From the IMG/VR virus record IMGVR_UViG_3300010885_027908, positions 1 to 38,073 of that record: 38,073 nt of DNA. The stretch is one strand, 5' to 3'. Both the position numbers and the translations under genes were made by a program. Each line of letters starts with the position of its first letter. Position 1 is the first letter of the stretch. The notes beneath the pieces are model-generated. The model was not told the origin of the DNA. It made no database searches and saw only the letters and a list, made by a program, of their open reading frames with translations. This stretch comes from a virus. This document shows positions 1 through 5,733 of this stretch, piece after piece.

Positions 1-300
1 ATATCCACAATAAGCAAGAGCGCGGCCAATAGCTCCCGTTTCCGCTTTTTCTGCATAATCTCCAAAGTGCCCAGCGTCTTCACGCTTATGAGCGGTCGCC
101 ATGATCTCGCCTAAATCGTTTTTAATTGTAGCTTTCGCGAATGCGTATTTATCAGTTAATTGCGCGAACTCAGTCTCGATGCGATATCGTGGGCACTCTT
201 CGCGAAACCATACTAGTCTATGCGCTACTTGCAAATAATCTTTGCCTTTTAAATTTAAGATCGGAAGCTCTGTGCCTTTGTTTGTCGTAAAAGTATTCAT
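1..300 (-). CDS. Probable single-strand annealing recombinase, N-terminal part (cut by window edge)
   Basis: An ATG at 300 opens a 100-codon reading frame that runs off the left edge without a stop. The visible part contains EKAETGAIGRALAYCGY. I recall this block, followed by GTQF...EGERIVD, from phage proteins encoded beside exonucleases and treated as Rad52-like or annealing proteins. It begins 10 bases after the exonuclease gene, and GGAGAACCAC precedes the ATG as a ribosome site. The rest of the protein (FCADDLAEGERIVDAP and a charged tail) is at the opposite edge, 38073-37695, so this is one gene cut by the linearisation point. The recombinase role is inferred from neighbourhood and remembered family motifs. 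Confidence 0.7.
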   Translation of the reverse strand, partial: MNTFTTNKGTELPILNLKGKDYLQVAHRLVWFREECPRYRIETEFAQLTDKYAFAKATIKNDLGEIMATAHKREDAGHFGDYAEKAETGAIGRALAYCGY

Positions 301-310
301 GTGGTTCTCC

Positions 311-1183
311 TTATTTTTTTAATTTTACTTGTATTGATTTACTACCCTTACCTCTGAAACTTTGCAAGTAAGAATCATGTAATTTTTGAACTTCAGGGAT
401 TTTTTTATAATCAATCGTTCCCACTCGCTCAAGATAAGAAATAGTAATTTCATCACTCTCTAATTTTGTCGCTTTAGTTTCACTCATAAGCTTTTCAGCA
501 ATGCCTGAAATTTCTTCTTCAATCATATCAATTTGAATCTTCATCTCTTCTCTTGTTTTTTTAAGATAAGCGATGCGACTCATTTCGTGCGTTGAAAGTG
601 TTTGTACGGGTGCGGGTGCGCTTCCATTTCTAATTGCATCAAGCTCTTGCAAGAACTCAATGGCGCAAGCGTGTAATCTATTTTGCAAATCAATGTCGGG
701 TCTTACAATGGTGACGTTCACCATTCCATCATGAACGAACGCTAAAAATGCGCACTCATACCCAGTGACAAATAACTGCCATTGAACTTGCGCAATATAA
801 TGCGCGGGTGGCTTATCTGTGTACTCAACAAATTTAGGTTTATTTAAAACGCTTTTAATTTCTAATATTGTTTTTTTATCGTAGTCGATTCCATCAAGTG
901 AAGCAAATAAACGCGGGTTATCATCTCGTGCTACAACGTCAGGAATAAAAGTCTCAAAACTTGTCGCTCTCACAACGGCTTCCCATTCATGACCATCACG
1001 AAATAGTTTACGCTGAAAGTCTGATATTTCTTTTACTTGACCGTTTTTGTTAGCTAACACGTCAGATCGTTTATTGAACGCCCCGTTAATCCCAGCGATT
1101 GCCGCAACCTCTGAGCCACCAACCCCATTGAGTCGATAGTCTAGCCATTCTTTACTGCCTTGAATTAATTGTATTTTTTGCAT
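311..1183 (-). CDS. YqaJ-like viral exonuclease
   Basis: The 290-residue protein has the hallmarks of the lambda-exonuclease/YqaJ family of the PD-(D/E)XK superfamily: GGSEVAAIAG near residues 22-31, GHEWE at 64-68, SLDG (acidic D97), LEIKS (E108, K110), and the QVQWQLFVTG helix at 132-141. These enzymes degrade one strand of duplex DNA from an end and hand the single strand to an annealing protein, here the next gene downstream. The C-terminal 80 residues are helical and charged, probably coiled coil. The start is supported by AAGGAG 8 bases upstream and a sigma70-like promoter at 1232-1204. Family assignment is firm; the 5'-3' polarity is from family knowledge. Confidence 0.9.
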   Translation of the reverse strand: MQKIQLIQGSKEWLDYRLNGVGGSEVAAIAGINGAFNKRSDVLANKNGQVKEISDFQRKLFRDGHEWEAVVRATSFETFIPDVVARDDNPRLFASLDGIDYDKKTILEIKSVLNKPKFVEYTDKPPAHYIAQVQWQLFVTGYECAFLAFVHDGMVNVTIVRPDIDLQNRLHACAIEFLQELDAIRNGSAPAPVQTLSTHEMSRIAYLKKTREEMKIQIDMIEEEISGIAEKLMSETKATKLESDEITISYLERVGTIDYKKIPEVQKLHDSYLQSFRGKGSKSIQVKLKK

Positions 1184-1203
1184 TTGTGGTTCTCCTTGCG
1201 CTC

Positions 1204-1232
1204 AATGTAAATCAAGGTGAAATTTAATGCAA
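1204..1232 (-). promoter_or_regulatory. Promoter of the recombination operon
   Basis: On the minus strand TTGCAT (1232-1227) and TACATT (1209-1204) are separated by exactly 17 bases, fitting a sigma70-type -35/-10 pair. The predicted RNA start is just upstream of AAGGAG and the exonuclease ATG at 1183. Confidence 0.6.
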
Positions 1233-1261
1233 GACAAAAATGAATAGCTTTTAAAAATGCT

Positions 1262-1306
1262 GCGCCCGCCTTTGGTAACAAATTACTTGCAACTTCCAGC
1301 GGGCGA
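1262..1306 (-). other. GC-rich inverted repeat upstream of the exonuclease promoter
   Basis: CGCCCGC and GCGGGCG form a 7-base-pair stem around about 28 bases that contain a smaller GTAA/TTAC hairpin. On the minus strand the stem is followed by a short T-rich stretch (CATTTTT), so it may be a weak terminator insulating the promoter. An operator or structured RNA is equally possible. Confidence 0.4.
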
Positions 1307-1325
1307 GTATAAGATTTGATTGCTT

Positions 1326-1364
1326 AAAAAAAACCTGAACTCAGATTACATCTAAAGATTCAGG
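1326..1364 (-). terminator. Orphan rho-independent terminator in the control region
   Basis: On the minus strand CCTGAA pairs with TTCAGG and is followed by eight T residues (A-run at 1326-1333). The loop is long (about 19 bases). The only thing upstream on that strand before the plus-strand genes is the small reading frame at 1613-1437 or an untranslated RNA, so a short minus-strand transcript is implied. Confidence 0.5.
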
Positions 1365-1436
1365 ATTTCAATAAGTAAAAATTTCTTTGTTGGACATCTC
1401 AAACAACGGGCAAAGATCTTAGCCGCCATCGGTAGT

Positions 1437-1613
1437 TCAAAGCGGCAAGCGTGTGATACCTCGAACTAGAGCGCGAACGTTAGGCCATGCAAGGTCGTAA
1501 GTCTGGTTATGTGAAAACTGATTGCATTTTGTTTTCATCGCAAAACGACGACTCGTCCTATTGGGCAAGATAAGTATGTTTTTGCTAGTATTCAAATGAA
1601 TGTAAAAATTCAT
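1437..1613 (-). CDS. Possible 58-residue protein in the control region
   Basis: An open frame of 58 codons begins with ATG at 1613 (MNFYIHLNTSK...) and ends VRALVRGITRLPL. It is followed by the minus-strand terminator at 1326-1364, which fits a short transcript. There is no good ribosome site (the nearest GGAG is about 20 bases upstream), and the ATG lies in a palindrome (ATGAAT-6-ATTCAT, 1596-1613). I recognise no family. The alternative is that the region is purely regulatory or encodes a small RNA. It otherwise explains most of the roughly 500-base gap between the divergent operons. Confidence 0.25.
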   Translation of the reverse strand: MNFYIHLNTSKNILILPNRTSRRFAMKTKCNQFSHNQTYDLAWPNVRALVRGITRLPL

Positions 1614-1654
1614 GTTGGATACTTGCGCTCACTCCGATCTGAACCTTTGGGCAA

Positions 1655-1669
1655 GCTTAAGTATTAAGC
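1655..1669. promoter_or_regulatory. Palindromic operator candidate upstream of the plus-strand operon
   Basis: GCTTAA-GTA-TTAAGC is a perfect 15-base palindrome about 20 bases before the HNH gene. It overlaps the second copy of an imperfect direct repeat, TTGGGCAAG followed by TAAGTAT (first copy near 1561-1577, second near 1647-1664). The placement suits a repressor or activator site controlling the divergent transcripts. Confidence 0.45.
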
Positions 1670-1690
1670 GTTTAAATATGGAATTAAAAT

Positions 1691-2089
1691 ATGAATAGTA
1701 AATCTAGTAAAAAGAGAGCTTTTAAAAAAAAGCTCAAGGTTGAAATTGATTTAAGGAATAGGTTTCAAAAACTTATACATTACAATTTAACAAGACCATT
1801 AAACATAAGACCAAAACACTGGCTTTATGATTCAAAGCAATGGCGAGAGCTAAGATATAAAACATTAAGAAAATATGGATTTAGGTGTATGGCTTGTAAA
1901 ACAAGCGAATCAGAACTTCATGTTGATCATATTAAGCCTCATAGCAAATATCCAGAACTTGCATTTATTGAATCTAACCTTCAAGTTCTTTGTAAAGACT
2001 GCAACCTTGGTAAAAGTAATATTTATGAAGACGATTTCACTATTGACAACGTAAATACTTTGCATTACGAATGTGTTACAGGGAGATAA
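1691..2089 (+). CDS. HNH endonuclease
   Basis: The 132-residue protein has a basic N-terminal half and a C-terminal HNH domain: a zinc-type CMAC pair (C66, C69), LHVDHIKP with D79 and H80, an ESNL asparagine (N96), and a second pair CKDC (C101, C104) followed by NLGKS. This is the arrangement of the McrA/phage HNH family that cuts DNA with a metal ion. In many phages an HNH protein sits beside the terminase. Here it is instead the first gene of the plus-strand operon, so a role in early host DNA damage, recombination or self-mobility is open. Fold assignment is strong; the biological role is unknown. Confidence 0.85.
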   Translation: MNSKSSKKRAFKKKLKVEIDLRNRFQKLIHYNLTRPLNIRPKHWLYDSKQWRELRYKTLRKYGFRCMACKTSESELHVDHIKPHSKYPELAFIESNLQVLCKDCNLGKSNIYEDDFTIDNVNTLHYECVTGR

Positions 2090-2094
2090 AACAC

Positions 2095-2379
2095 ATGACA
2101 AATAACTTTACCTTTCAAGGTACTATTACAAATCTAGAATCAAAAACCACAAAGACGGGTAAACCGTTCTCAACATTTACTTTATTAGCAAGCGATGAAG
2201 GTCGTCAGATTAATATTAATGCAAGCGCGTTTGGCTTCTCACATGATCGAATTGAACAACAAGGCGAGGGCGCTTTAGTGATCATTATGGGAAAACTTGA
2301 TTCAAACGAATATCAAGGCAAGCATTATATGAATTTAAGAATTAACGAAGTTCACGGAGTCCAATCATATGAAAAATAA
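2095..2379 (+). CDS. OB-fold, single-stranded-DNA-binding-like protein
   Basis: A 94-residue protein starting MTNNFTFQGTITNLES. The ATG at 2095 is preferred over one eight codons upstream because GGGAG lies 9 bases before it. The alternation FQGTITNLE...TGKPFSTFTLLASD...INASAFG...GALVIIMGKLDSNEYQG resembles the five beta strands of an OB fold as in SSB: a modified-base-like first strand, a central strand with aromatic residues, and a late VxGxL strand. It lacks the long acidic SSB tail. It would coat single strands made by the exonuclease. Medium confidence, based on pattern rather than a clear motif. Confidence 0.6.
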   Translation: MTNNFTFQGTITNLESKTTKTGKPFSTFTLLASDEGRQININASAFGFSHDRIEQQGEGALVIIMGKLDSNEYQGKHYMNLRINEVHGVQSYEK

Positions 2380-2560
2380 AAAGAATAAAATATCAGTAAG
2401 TTTTAGAATGAACGCAGACACCTTAAGAATTGTAGACGGTATCGCCCAAGATAACGAAACGGATCGTACTGCCGTACTAGAATACGCGATTCATAGATTG
2501 CTTGCGGCAATGTTAAAAACAAATAAAAGAAAAGCTAAGGCAGAATCAAAAACTAAATAA
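2369..2560 (+). CDS. Ribbon-helix-helix DNA-binding protein
   Basis: A 63-residue basic protein overlapping the previous gene by 11 bases, so translation is probably coupled. ISVSFRMNADTLRIVDGIAQ matches the beta strand and first helix of Arc/CopG-type ribbon-helix-helix proteins, then TDRTAVLEYAIHRLLAAML matches the second helix. The C-terminus is lysine-rich. Such proteins dimerise and bind palindromic operators, so it is a candidate regulator of the palindromes at 1655-1669 or of the paired promoters near 4621 and 5742. No target is proven by sequence. Confidence 0.7.
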   Translation: MKNKKNKISVSFRMNADTLRIVDGIAQDNETDRTAVLEYAIHRLLAAMLKTNKRKAKAESKTK

Positions 2561-2585
2561 TTTTCTCAATGGAGGGAAAACAAGG

Positions 2586-2647
2586 CCGCTCAAGGATAAA
2601 TTAAGGTAATACCGAAAGTTTAAGTTTCACCTTGGGCGGTTTTTTTT
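2586..2647 (+). terminator. Strong rho-independent terminator or attenuator
   Basis: CCGCTCAAGG (2586-2595) pairs with CCTTGGGCGG (2630-2639) over ten positions with one G-T wobble, followed by eight T residues. The long loop contains a secondary hairpin (GAAA/TTTC). It ends only 11 bases before the next start codon, and that gene's ribosome site (AAGGGGG) overlaps the downstream edge, so it may act as an attenuator rather than a plain operon end. Confidence 0.8.
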
Positions 2648-2658
2648 AAGGGGGCATT

Positions 2659-3183
2659 ATGTCGAATTTGATACCAAACCACTGGTGGGAAGTTAAACTC
2701 TTGCCCGAAGAAATTAAATGGATCGAACGCAATGGTGATAAACGTAACGATAACGGTAAATCACTTGGTTGGGCAACTAAAGCAACGAGTGAATCATCTC
2801 TTGATCATAAGATTGGATTAGCGGGCGAGCTTGCCGTTTCATTAGTAACGGGTATTAAAATAAATCAAATTACAGCTAAGTCTAAACGTGAATTAAATAC
2901 AGGCGATTTAGGAAGCGTGATCGAAGTTAAGACGCGAAAAGAATCCGATGAAAGCCGTTGGGATATTGCTGTCAATGAAGATCAACTTAAACCCCACCGA
3001 GCTTATATCTTGTGTCTAGCTTTTAACTTTCCTAAAAGCGTTTTTGTTGTGGGCTGGGAATGGGGTAGTACAATTGAAAACGAAGGAAACAAATTTAAAC
3101 ATAGAACAAACGGACATTACTTTTACGTCTTCTCATATAAGAAGCTTAAAAAAGTTAGTAGTCTTTTTGACGCGTTAAAATGA
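2659..3183 (+). CDS. PD-(D/E)XK nuclease-like protein
   Basis: A 174-residue protein with the core pattern of restriction-type nucleases: an early glutamate in GLAGELAVSLVTG (E57), then GDLGSVIEVKTR giving D83-x5-E89-V-K91, followed by WDIAVNEDQLKPHRAYILCLAF, a typical post-catalytic helix and strand. It is preceded by the terminator at 2586-2647 and an AAGGGGG ribosome site. It probably cuts DNA; whether host DNA, a competing phage or recombination intermediates is unknown. I found no partner methylase next to it. The methyltransferase fusion lies far away at 30504. Catalytic motif confidence is good, function low. Confidence 0.7.
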   Translation: MSNLIPNHWWEVKLLPEEIKWIERNGDKRNDNGKSLGWATKATSESSLDHKIGLAGELAVSLVTGIKINQITAKSKRELNTGDLGSVIEVKTRKESDESRWDIAVNEDQLKPHRAYILCLAFNFPKSVFVVGWEWGSTIENEGNKFKHRTNGHYFYVFSYKKLKKVSSLFDALK

Positions 3184-3195
3184 ATAAATTTACAA

Positions 3196-3224
3196 TAACA
3201 CTCAGCGCCTCATTGTGAGTGTTA
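3196..3224 (+). promoter_or_regulatory. Perfect 9-bp inverted repeat in the leader of the next gene
   Basis: TAACACTCA (3196-3204) and TGAGTGTTA (3216-3224) form a perfect 9-base stem with an 11-base loop. There is no T-run, so an intrinsic terminator is unlikely. It lies 13 bases before AAGGAG and could be an operator or a translation-control hairpin. Confidence 0.45.
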
Positions 3225-3247
3225 AAATTAAGTTAAGGAGAAATAAA

Positions 3248-3517
3248 ATGAAGAAAATAGTAACAGTTCAAGAAGTAGACGGTGAAGGAATGATTGGATT
3301 ATTAGGTAAAAACGTAATTGTATTTTGTTTAAATTACATTTATACAGGCGTTTTATCTGGTGTCAATGACACATGCATTAAATTAGACAATGCTGCTATT
3401 GTTTATGAGACAGGAGCATTTAGTTCTAATAAATTTACAGACGCACAAAAACTTCCATTTTCTGTATACATTAAAAATGCTGCCATTGAATCTTTTAGCG
3501 AGACTGACAAAAAATGA
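3248..3517 (+). CDS. Small beta-barrel (Sm-like?) phage protein
   Basis: An 89-residue protein starting MKKIVTVQEVDGEGM. This ATG is chosen because AAGGAG sits 7 bases upstream; an in-frame upstream GTG would add 11 residues. The stretch LLGKNVIVFCLNYIYTGVLSGVNDTCIKLDNAAIVYETG is typical of a small phage family with a strongly bent beta sheet resembling Sm/LSm folds (strand, turn, YTGxL strand, then the IKLDNA strand). Function unknown. Its leader is repeated before the 33-residue membrane protein at 3906. Confidence 0.6.
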   Translation: MKKIVTVQEVDGEGMIGLLGKNVIVFCLNYIYTGVLSGVNDTCIKLDNAAIVYETGAFSSNKFTDAQKLPFSVYIKNAAIESFSETDKK

Positions 3518-3541
3518 TGTTTAATAAAAAAATTAAATTAC

Positions 3542-3649
3542 GGTCATGGTTAGGGTCACAGTCAGGGTCATGGTCAGGGTCATGGTCAGGGTCAGGGTCA
3601 TGGTCAGGGTCACGGTCAGGGTCATGGTCAGGGTCATGGTCAGTGGCAG
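3542..3649 (+). repeat. 18-copy hexamer tandem repeat (GGTCAN)
   Basis: Eighteen contiguous hexamers, mostly alternating GGTCAT and GGTCAG so the higher-order unit is 12 bases, with GGTCAC variants and degenerate copies at the ends (GGTTAG, AGTCAG, TGGCAG). It sits between two genes. Several frames are open only because of the periodicity: a plus frame reads MVRV repeats and the minus frame reads DPDH repeats. I judge it non-coding. It could be an iteron-like protein-binding array, a replication or recombination site, or simple slippage. Confidence 0.9.
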
Positions 3650-3659
3650 GATAAAAAGT

Positions 3660-3863
3660 ATGGATAATAATGAAAAAGCACTTCAAATTATTTTAAATCA
3701 AGTTGATAAGCTCGAAGCTGAAAACGCCCGACTCAGGGAAGCGTTGGAAAGAGCTGAGCGGTATAATGCCGAGGGTATCAATGCGCTCGTTCGAGGATTT
3801 GTTGGTAATGCCGAAGTAGATTTTAGAGATTCACAAAAAGTTGCTATATTTGTGAAGCGTTGA
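3660..3863 (+). CDS. Small coiled-coil protein, paralogue of the gene at 4034
   Basis: A 67-residue protein starting MDNNEKALQIILNQVDKL. The start at 3660 is preferred over starts inside the hexamer repeat because AGGA precedes it by about 8 bases. Residues 9-40 form a heptad pattern ending in ENARLREALERAE, likely a coiled coil. A 31-base stretch encoding most of this (3718-3748) is identical to 4302-4332 in the neighbouring gene, and an 18-base stretch at its 3' end (3852-3869) matches 4425-4442. No known family; probably a dimerising protein that arose by duplication. Confidence 0.6.
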   Translation: MDNNEKALQIILNQVDKLEAENARLREALERAERYNAEGINALVRGFVGNAEVDFRDSQKVAIFVKR

Positions 3864-3905
3864 AAGGTGTGGAGTGATGTTTGAAATTAAGTTAAGGAGA
3901 GAAGA

Positions 3906-4007
3906 ATGATTAATTTTATTGCAGGATTTATTGGTGGTATGGCTATTAGTTTTTTTATTGTTATTTTACTTATTCGTAAAGTTAACAATAAAGTTAATTT
4001 AAAATGA
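3906..4007 (+). CDS. 33-residue single-span membrane protein
   Basis: MINFIAGFIGGMAISFFIVILLIRKVNNKVNLK is almost entirely one hydrophobic helix followed by a positive tail, implying one membrane span with the C-terminus inside. AAGGAG lies 9 bases before the ATG. A ten-codon frame starting at ATG 3877 (MFEIKLRREE) ends on the ATG, which would couple translation. Many phages have such small proteins with roles in host membrane takeover, but nothing here identifies the role. Confidence 0.6.
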   Translation: MINFIAGFIGGMAISFFIVILLIRKVNNKVNLK

Positions 4008-4033
4008 GCATACAAATTAACCAGAGGGAAGTT

Positions 4034-4450
4034 ATGGATGTGAAAAAGAAAATTGAAGATGCTGCTAGAACATTCGAGCAATATGATTACGGCAATAAAC
4101 AAGAAGAACAAGAGGATGCCTACAAGGAAGGCGCACACTTCGGCTATGCACTGGCGAGTGAGGAGAATGTAACACTGAAAAGACTGTACCATGATATTTG
4201 CCACGAATGGAATGAGACTTGTGATTCAGATTGCAGTTCTTTCGGACACACCGAAACTTGTAAAATGATTAATCTTGGCAATGCTAAAAGAGCACTCCAA
4301 TCTGAAAACGCCCGACTCAGGGAAGCGTTGGATTATATAGCCAATGCAAGTTGGAAAGACCACCCAGAAATTTCTGAAGCTATTGATGGAAAATATCTTG
4401 ATGATCTTTTTTCTCAAAAAGCCCGTGAAGCGTTGAAAGGTGGAGAATAG
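4034..4450 (+). CDS. Hypothetical protein with coiled-coil segment
   Basis: A 138-residue protein starting MDVKKKIEDAARTFEQYDYG. The ATG at 4034 has GAGGGA 7 bases upstream; an alternative ATG at 4004 overlaps the stop of the membrane protein but lacks a ribosome site. A central part with four cysteines or histidines (CHEWNETCDSDCSSFGHTETC) might bind a metal. The later ENARLREALDYIA segment is a coiled coil shared at DNA level with the gene at 3660, and the end KAREALKGGE repeats the theme. Family not recognised. Confidence 0.7.
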   Translation: MDVKKKIEDAARTFEQYDYGNKQEEQEDAYKEGAHFGYALASEENVTLKRLYHDICHEWNETCDSDCSSFGHTETCKMINLGNAKRALQSENARLREALDYIANASWKDHPEISEAIDGKYLDDLFSQKAREALKGGE

Positions 4451-4587
4451 TGGAATCATTAACTGTGGGTGAGTTTTGGGAATTGTGTGGCACTTTTTTA
4501 GTGTTAGGCTTTAGTCTTGTGATTGGTGGTTTTTTAGGCGCTTGCTTCTTTGACGTCCTCCGTGACGTTTTAAGACGTGGTGACTAA
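4450..4587 (+). CDS. 45-residue membrane protein
   Basis: A GTG start overlaps the last base of the previous stop (TAGTG), with GGTGGAGA as ribosome site inside the preceding gene. The product has an acidic N-terminus (VGEFWELCG), one hydrophobic span (TFLVLGFSLVIGGFLGACFF) and a basic C-terminus (DVLRDVLRRGD), so its N-terminus is probably outside the cytoplasm. Function unknown. It immediately precedes the first of the paired palindromic promoters. Confidence 0.6.
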   Translation: MESLTVGEFWELCGTFLVLGFSLVIGGFLGACFFDVLRDVLRRGD

Positions 4588-4611
4588 AGTTTCATTAGTT
4601 AATTAGCCATC

Positions 4612-4648
4612 TTGCATATGGGCAGTTTTTGCCTATACAATTAAATCT
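4612..4648 (+). promoter_or_regulatory. Palindromic promoter A, leading straight into the metzincin gene
   Basis: TTGCAT (4612-4617), the inverted repeat GGCAGTTTTTGCC (4621-4633), then TATACAAT (4634-4641), and ATG at 4649. The -10-like element ends 7 bases before the ATG and there is no ribosome site, so the mRNA would be leaderless or nearly so. A nearly identical element lies before the phosphoesterase gene (5734-5768). Confidence 0.6.
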
Positions 4649-5278
4649 ATGAAGTTTAACAAACTATTGATTTTAGTTGTTCTTTTAACACCCAGTTGCA
4701 TGATTCATTCATCAATCAATGTGCCGGTTCCAGCGCCCACTTCGACGCCTTCACCCACACCCACACCCTCACCAAGTGCAACGCCAGCCGAGCAAGTGAA
4801 AATCATTACATTAATTTGCGATGAAAGATGCACCGAGGTTGAAAAATCAAAGTTAATAAAAGTTGAAGCGAAACTCAATGAAACGCTTGCCAGCAAATGT
4901 TTTGAAGACTTTATCACTGACCCAAAGCGAAAGTGGAATAATTTACTCGGGAAAACACCGTGGGACATTGTGACCGAAATGCGCCGTCCACAAATCATGT
5001 TAGTCAACTATTACTCGTCTATTCAGTTTTGGGTTTTGGGCTATGAAATGGGTGGCGAGTCTGTCGTTCATTTAAACCGCGTAGCAATGGCTTACCACGG
5101 CTTTTCTATTTGCAATGAGGCATCGGTAGCAGCCCACGAAACAAGTCACGCCAAAGGCTTTATGCACGTTGGTAATAGCGCTAACAGCTACAATTTATTG
5201 ACGCCACCTTATCAAATTAATGCCGCTTTCGACTCTATTGATCAAAACAAAGGTAACGGAGCTTGTTGTAAACCGTGA
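4649..5278 (+). CDS. Metzincin-like zinc metalloprotease, predicted lipoprotein
   Basis: The 209-residue protein begins with a signal peptide (MKFNKLLILVVLLTPSC). Cys17 would be the lipidated residue, although TPSC is a weak lipobox. Residues 25-47 are a proline/serine/threonine linker, as found between a membrane anchor and a folded domain. The domain contains HETSHAKGFMH (163-173), matching the metzincin zinc signature HExxHxxGxxH; the usual downstream Met-turn is not obvious. Six or more cysteines suggest disulfides outside the cytoplasm. It is expressed from its own palindromic promoter without a ribosome site. It could modify the host envelope, for example exclusion of other phages, but no substrate is visible. 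Confidence 0.75.
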   Translation: MKFNKLLILVVLLTPSCMIHSSINVPVPAPTSTPSPTPTPSPSATPAEQVKIITLICDERCTEVEKSKLIKVEAKLNETLASKCFEDFITDPKRKWNNLLGKTPWDIVTEMRRPQIMLVNYYSSIQFWVLGYEMGGESVVHLNRVAMAYHGFSICNEASVAAHETSHAKGFMHVGNSANSYNLLTPPYQINAAFDSIDQNKGNGACCKP

Positions 5279-5511
5279 AGGGCTTCGTTCACTCAATGGA
5301 GCTAGACGACTTCGAGCGCGGTAAAGTTGATCAAATTACTATATATCGCAAGAAACCAAAGTGCAATGACGTCAGGTGTAAAATTTTACCATTTGAAGCT
5401 AACTCAGAAAAGCGCGAGAATAAAGAGAATGAACCTCCCCTCTCGGATCAAGATAAAAAAGAACTCGAAATCGTACGAAGTCGTTTGGCAAAGCGTAATT
5501 CAAGGCGATGA
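5275..5511 (+). CDS. Hypothetical basic protein
   Basis: A 78-residue frame starting with GTG that overlaps the metzincin stop (GTGA); an internal ATG at 5296 (MELDDFERGKVDQITIYRKKPK) is an alternative start. The N-terminal half looks like a small beta structure, and the C-terminal half is highly charged (SEKRENKENEPPLSDQDKKELEIVRSRL) and probably helical. Its last 83 bases overlap the next gene in another frame. No family recognised. Translational coupling with the metzincin suggests co-expression. Confidence 0.55.
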   Translation: MKGFVHSMELDDFERGKVDQITIYRKKPKCNDVRCKILPFEANSEKRENKENEPPLSDQDKKELEIVRSRLAKRNSRR

Positions 5512-5722
5512 AAAGTGCATGGGTCTTGCTGACGGGCAAGCAAAGACAATCACTTTAAAAATAGGCATGACCAAAGAAGAGACCCTTGAAACTTTCGTAC
5601 ATGAAATTTTGCATGTATTTACGTTTGAATATCCCCGCCTTAAAATAGCGCACCCGCTAATTTATAAGCTTGAAAAGCCGATTGTTAATTTAATAAAACT
5701 AAATGGCTGGCTTATCTTTTAA
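5429..5722 (+). CDS. HExxH metallopeptidase-like protein
   Basis: A 97-residue protein chosen to start at ATG 5429 (MNLPSRIKIKKNSKSYEVVW); the frame is open further upstream but that part reads unlike protein of this family. The pattern YEVVW...GLADGQAKTITLKIGMTKEETLETFVHEILHVF is typical of small phage zinc peptidase-like proteins (ImmA/SprT-type HExxH). HEILH provides two zinc ligands and the catalytic glutamate. It is cytoplasmic by appearance, with no signal peptide. Ribosome site weak; translation probably coupled to the overlapping gene. Substrate unknown. Confidence 0.7.
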   Translation: MNLPSRIKIKKNSKSYEVVWQSVIQGDEKCMGLADGQAKTITLKIGMTKEETLETFVHEILHVFTFEYPRLKIAHPLIYKLEKPIVNLIKLNGWLIF

Positions 5723-5733
5723 CTTGACCTAGT

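Noticed and set aside
1381-1690. CRISPR-like array or integron attC site in the control region
   Set aside because: Only two imperfect direct-repeat copies and single GTTAGGC-like matches, with no regular spacers and no paired attC arms.
2071-2094. Start of the SSB-like gene at 2071
   Set aside because: This start lies inside the HNH gene end and lacks a ribosome site, whereas GGGAG precedes ATG 2095.
3495-3863. Open frames through the hexamer repeat on both strands (MVRV repeats, DPDH repeats)
   Set aside because: A 6-base periodic repeat keeps frames open regardless of selection. The plus-strand protein has a better start with ribosome site at 3660, and the minus frame has no context.
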